NCBI GenBank assembly: GCA_036397475.1
Contig: DASWIV010000257.1
Location: 1-16,108, forward strand
Length of the DNA stretch: 16,108 nucleotides
Direction of reading: 5' to 3'
Origin: DASWIV01 sp036397475
GTDB lineage: Bacteria; JAJVIF01; JAPKYR01
Part shown: piece after piece, positions 14,812 to 16,108 of the stretch
How the letters are laid out: each line of letters opens with the position of its first letter
Position numbering within the stretch: the stretch's first letter is position 1
The notes under the pieces: generated by a model
Databases searched by the model: none
Told to the model about the DNA's origin: nothing
What the model saw: the letters and a program-made list of their open reading frames with translations, nothing else
Translations under genes and position numbers: made by a program

Positions 14812-14840
14812 TTGATAAAGGATTTAATGGGTGATAATAT
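14812..14840 (+). promoter_or_regulatory. Promoter of the tRNA gene
   Basis: TTGATA (14812-14817), 17 bases, then TAATAT (14835-14840), with TGA immediately before the -10 (extended -10). The start would be near 14847, about six bases before the mature tRNA end, as is common for tRNA genes. Confidence 0.6.
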
Positions 14841-14852
14841 CCCATTCCCTGT

Positions 14853-14929
14853 GGCGGTGTAGCTCAGCTGGTTAGAGCACGCGGCTCATACCCGCGGCGT
14901 CACTGGTTCGATTCCAGTCACCGCCACCA
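14853..14929 (+). tRNA. tRNA-Met (CAU anticodon), elongator type, CCA encoded
   Basis: The cloverleaf is complete. The acceptor stem GGCGGTG (14853-14859) pairs with CACCGCC (14919-14925). The D-arm begins GCTCAGCTGGTTAGAGC. The anticodon stem CGCGG/CCGCG encloses the loop CTCATAC with anticodon CAT at 14887-14889. The variable loop is 5 bases, and the T-arm is ACTGG-TTCGATT-CCAGT. The discriminator A and CCA (14927-14929) are encoded. The first pair G-C and the lack of three G-C pairs in the anticodon stem argue against initiator tRNA. A tRNA-Ile with a modified CAU anticodon cannot be fully excluded, but the GGCGG acceptor start favours methionine. Confidence 0.93.
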
Positions 14930-14938
14930 GATTTTTCC

Positions 14939-15892
14939 TCATCCCTTATCTATCTCCTCCTCAAGATCGATTCCAAGAGTTGTCGCCATTTCCCGGATCG
15001 GATCATAGTCCGAATCCTGGGCCGGGATGAGCTCCTCAATTTCATATATTCTATATAAAACCCCGTCTTTCCCCTCCCTGCTCAACTCGATCATGGCATC
15101 GATAACCTTATCGTAGAACTCCCCTGTACAGTCGGATCTGAGGCTGACGGTGTCGGATGGGATATCAGGCGTGTAGGCGATAATTTTTGTATCATCGATA
15201 ACCGTCGGTTCGGTGTCCAGCAAGCCGGTCCTGGCATCGTCATAGCACGCTCCGGCGTCGACCTGCCCGTTCAATACCGACAACACAACGGCGGTATGGC
15301 TTCCTTTATACACTGTTTCTGCAAGATCTGCGTCGGGATCGATTCCATTCTGAATCAACAACGTAACCGGATACATGTATCCGGATGCGCTTGAGGGGTC
15401 GGTGAATCCGAGAGTGTGTCCCGTTAGATCCGCAAGTGTTTCAATTCCACTGTCGTTACGGGTGATAATCTGGCCGCGGTATGTCGCTTTGCCGTCCCGA
15501 ACGACATTCAATTTGACTTCAATGCCATACCGATCATGCGCAAGTACATAGGCAAGCGACGGCAGCATTGCCATGTCGAAATGCCCGGCACCCATCTGCT
15601 CGATACAGGCTGCGTAAGTAAGTACGATGTCGGATTTAACGTCGTGGCCTATCAATCCGGACAATTTTGACTCGAATTCTTCCAACTGGAGTGATATCTC
15701 GCCTTCTTCAACCGACGGTACGAATGCGACCCGCAGAGGGCCATCGGGCATATTCACCTTGACCCCGGCATTCTCATTGGTCTGTGCCTGCTGTTCAGGC
15801 TGCTCGCTACCGGGACAACCGGTGATCCCGAACGATATCAGGCCGGCCAGTAAAGCCAACACAATCAATTTTTTATTTAATCCTGTCTTCAT
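14939..15892 (-). CDS. PhnD-type phosphate/phosphonate-family solute-binding lipoprotein
   Basis: 317 aa. The signal peptide ends in the lipobox FGITGC with the lipidated Cys at residue 26, followed by a Gln/Glu/Asn-rich linker. The binding fold starts at about residue 52 with PLRVAFVPSVEEGE. It continues with FDMAMLPSLAYVLAHDRYG and the strongly typical LTGHTLGFTDPSSASGYMYP, then VLNGQVDAGACYDDART. This is the pattern of the PhnD/PtxB/SsuA-like periplasmic binding proteins of ABC importers for phosphonate, phosphite or related oxyanions. AAGGTG precedes the ATG. It lies convergent with the tRNA gene, and no ABC ATPase or permease gene is visible in the window, so either its transporter is elsewhere or it is an orphan sensor-like binding protein. 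The ligand cannot be told from the sequence. Confidence 0.88.
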   Translation of the reverse strand: MKTGLNKKLIVLALLAGLISFGITGCPGSEQPEQQAQTNENAGVKVNMPDGPLRVAFVPSVEEGEISLQLEEFESKLSGLIGHDVKSDIVLTYAACIEQMGAGHFDMAMLPSLAYVLAHDRYGIEVKLNVVRDGKATYRGQIITRNDSGIETLADLTGHTLGFTDPSSASGYMYPVTLLIQNGIDPDADLAETVYKGSHTAVVLSVLNGQVDAGACYDDARTGLLDTEPTVIDDTKIIAYTPDIPSDTVSLRSDCTGEFYDKVIDAMIELSREGKDGVLYRIYEIEELIPAQDSDYDPIREMATTLGIDLEEEIDKG

Positions 15893-15910
15893 TTTCCATC
15901 ACCTTGACGC

Positions 15911-15939
15911 AGGATAATTCCACTGACACATCTTTTCAA
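15911..15939 (-). promoter_or_regulatory. Candidate promoter of the PhnD-type gene
   Basis: On the minus strand TTGAAA (15939-15934), 17 bases, then TATCCT (15916-15911). Its -35 overlaps the -35 of the divergent candidate promoter at 15935-15963, so the two could compete. The start would fall very close to the ribosome site, which lowers confidence. Confidence 0.3.
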
Positions 15940-15963
15940 CTGCGGGGCGAAATAGATTATACT
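15935..15963 (+). promoter_or_regulatory. Candidate promoter of the right-edge RimK-like gene
   Basis: TTCAAC (15935-15940), 17 bases, then TATACT (15958-15963). The start would be near 15970, about 20 bases ahead of the ATG at 15989. The -35 is weak. Confidence 0.3.
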
Positions 15964-15988
15964 TGCCGATCGACAAGAGCATGGCGAT

Positions 15989-16108
15989 ATGGTGAAAAAT
16001 AAGCCTTACATCCTCCTGGTAACATCACGACCCGATGGCTGGCCGTCGAGGCGGTTAAGGGATTCAGCGCGGAAACTCAGGTTTTCGCTTAAGACAATAA
16101 ATCCTTCA
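15989..16108 (+). CDS. Start of a probable RimK-like ATP-grasp ligase (cut by right edge)
   Basis: An ATG at 15989 opens a frame that stays open for 40 codons to the window end, with an in-frame TAG at 15953 and no other start before it. The N-terminus has a hydrophobic strand YILLVTSRPDG and then WPSRRLRDSARKLRFSLKTI. This matches the layout of RimK and LysX-type proteins, in which a first strand is followed by a Ser-x-x-RL(R/K)-x-A helix and a further strand ending in a Pro motif. Those enzymes join glutamate or other amino acids to proteins or small molecules. Only the N-terminal 40 residues are visible, so the assignment is tentative. It is divergent from the PhnD-type gene. Confidence 0.5.
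   Translation, partial: MVKNKPYILLVTSRPDGWPSRRLRDSARKLRFSLKTINPS

Noticed and set aside
14853..14929. Initiator tRNA-fMet
   Set aside because: The first acceptor pair is G-C rather than a mismatch, and the anticodon stem lacks the run of three G-C pairs typical of initiators.
1..16108. CRISPR array, insertion sequence or phage attachment at the tRNA gene
   Set aside because: No regularly spaced repeats, transposase or integrase frames, or duplicated tRNA 3' end were seen.

Overview
The window is a stretch of bacterial chromosome with moderate GC content. It carries many lipoproteins, Shine-Dalgarno sites of the usual AAGGAG/GGAGG type, GTG and TTG starts as well as ATG, and a tRNA gene with an encoded CCA end. 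Five of the predicted proteins have a lipobox (one cut by the left edge), and none has Asp at +2. That fits a diderm, Gram-negative-type cell that sends lipoproteins to its outer membrane or surface. Housekeeping genes are scattered singly among large surface proteins, as often seen in uncultivated lineages. I cannot name the phylum from the sequence. I see no insertion sequence, phage gene, integrase or CRISPR array.

Layout. 1-284 (-): start of a TPR-type lipoprotein, cut by the window edge. 422-3530 (+): a two-gene unit, a polytopic membrane zinc metallopeptidase with C-terminal TPRs overlapping an NrdG-like radical-SAM activase. 3596-5699 (-): cold-shock protein, small four-helix membrane protein, second cold-shock protein, and a sodium/calcium-type exchanger. 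5906-8575 (+): large lipoprotein A followed by aroQ (type II dehydroquinase). 14168-8625 (-): lipoproteins C and B in tandem, convergent with aroQ. 14692-14309 (-): a STAS-domain protein. 14853-14929 (+): tRNA with CAU anticodon. 15892-14939 (-): PhnD-type solute-binding lipoprotein. 15989 to the right edge (+): start of a probable RimK-like ATP-grasp protein.

The most striking content is lipoproteins A, B and C (734, 911 and 927 aa). All three share an N-terminal region of roughly 390-420 residues that I cannot assign to a named domain. It is marked by LWGxWNV, a GFDVRG box, a DGxTRW box and a GVxxE box. After it comes a different C-terminal cargo in each: an FN3-like plus beta-sandwich region (A), a PKD domain plus right-handed parallel beta-helix (B), or an IPT/TIG-like domain plus a seven-repeat PQQ-type beta-propeller (C). 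This looks like a modular family of surface lipoproteins with a constant membrane-proximal part and exchangeable outer parts. C and B appear to form an operon driven by a good sigma70-like promoter at 14201-14229.

Other points of note: the exchanger has unusual alpha-repeat residues, the STAS protein lacks the usual phosphorylatable Ser, the PhnD-type binding protein has no ABC partners in the window, and several intergenic hairpins lie in front of the cold-shock, exchanger and lipoprotein genes. Promoter calls are by eye from -35/-10 hexamers and spacing.
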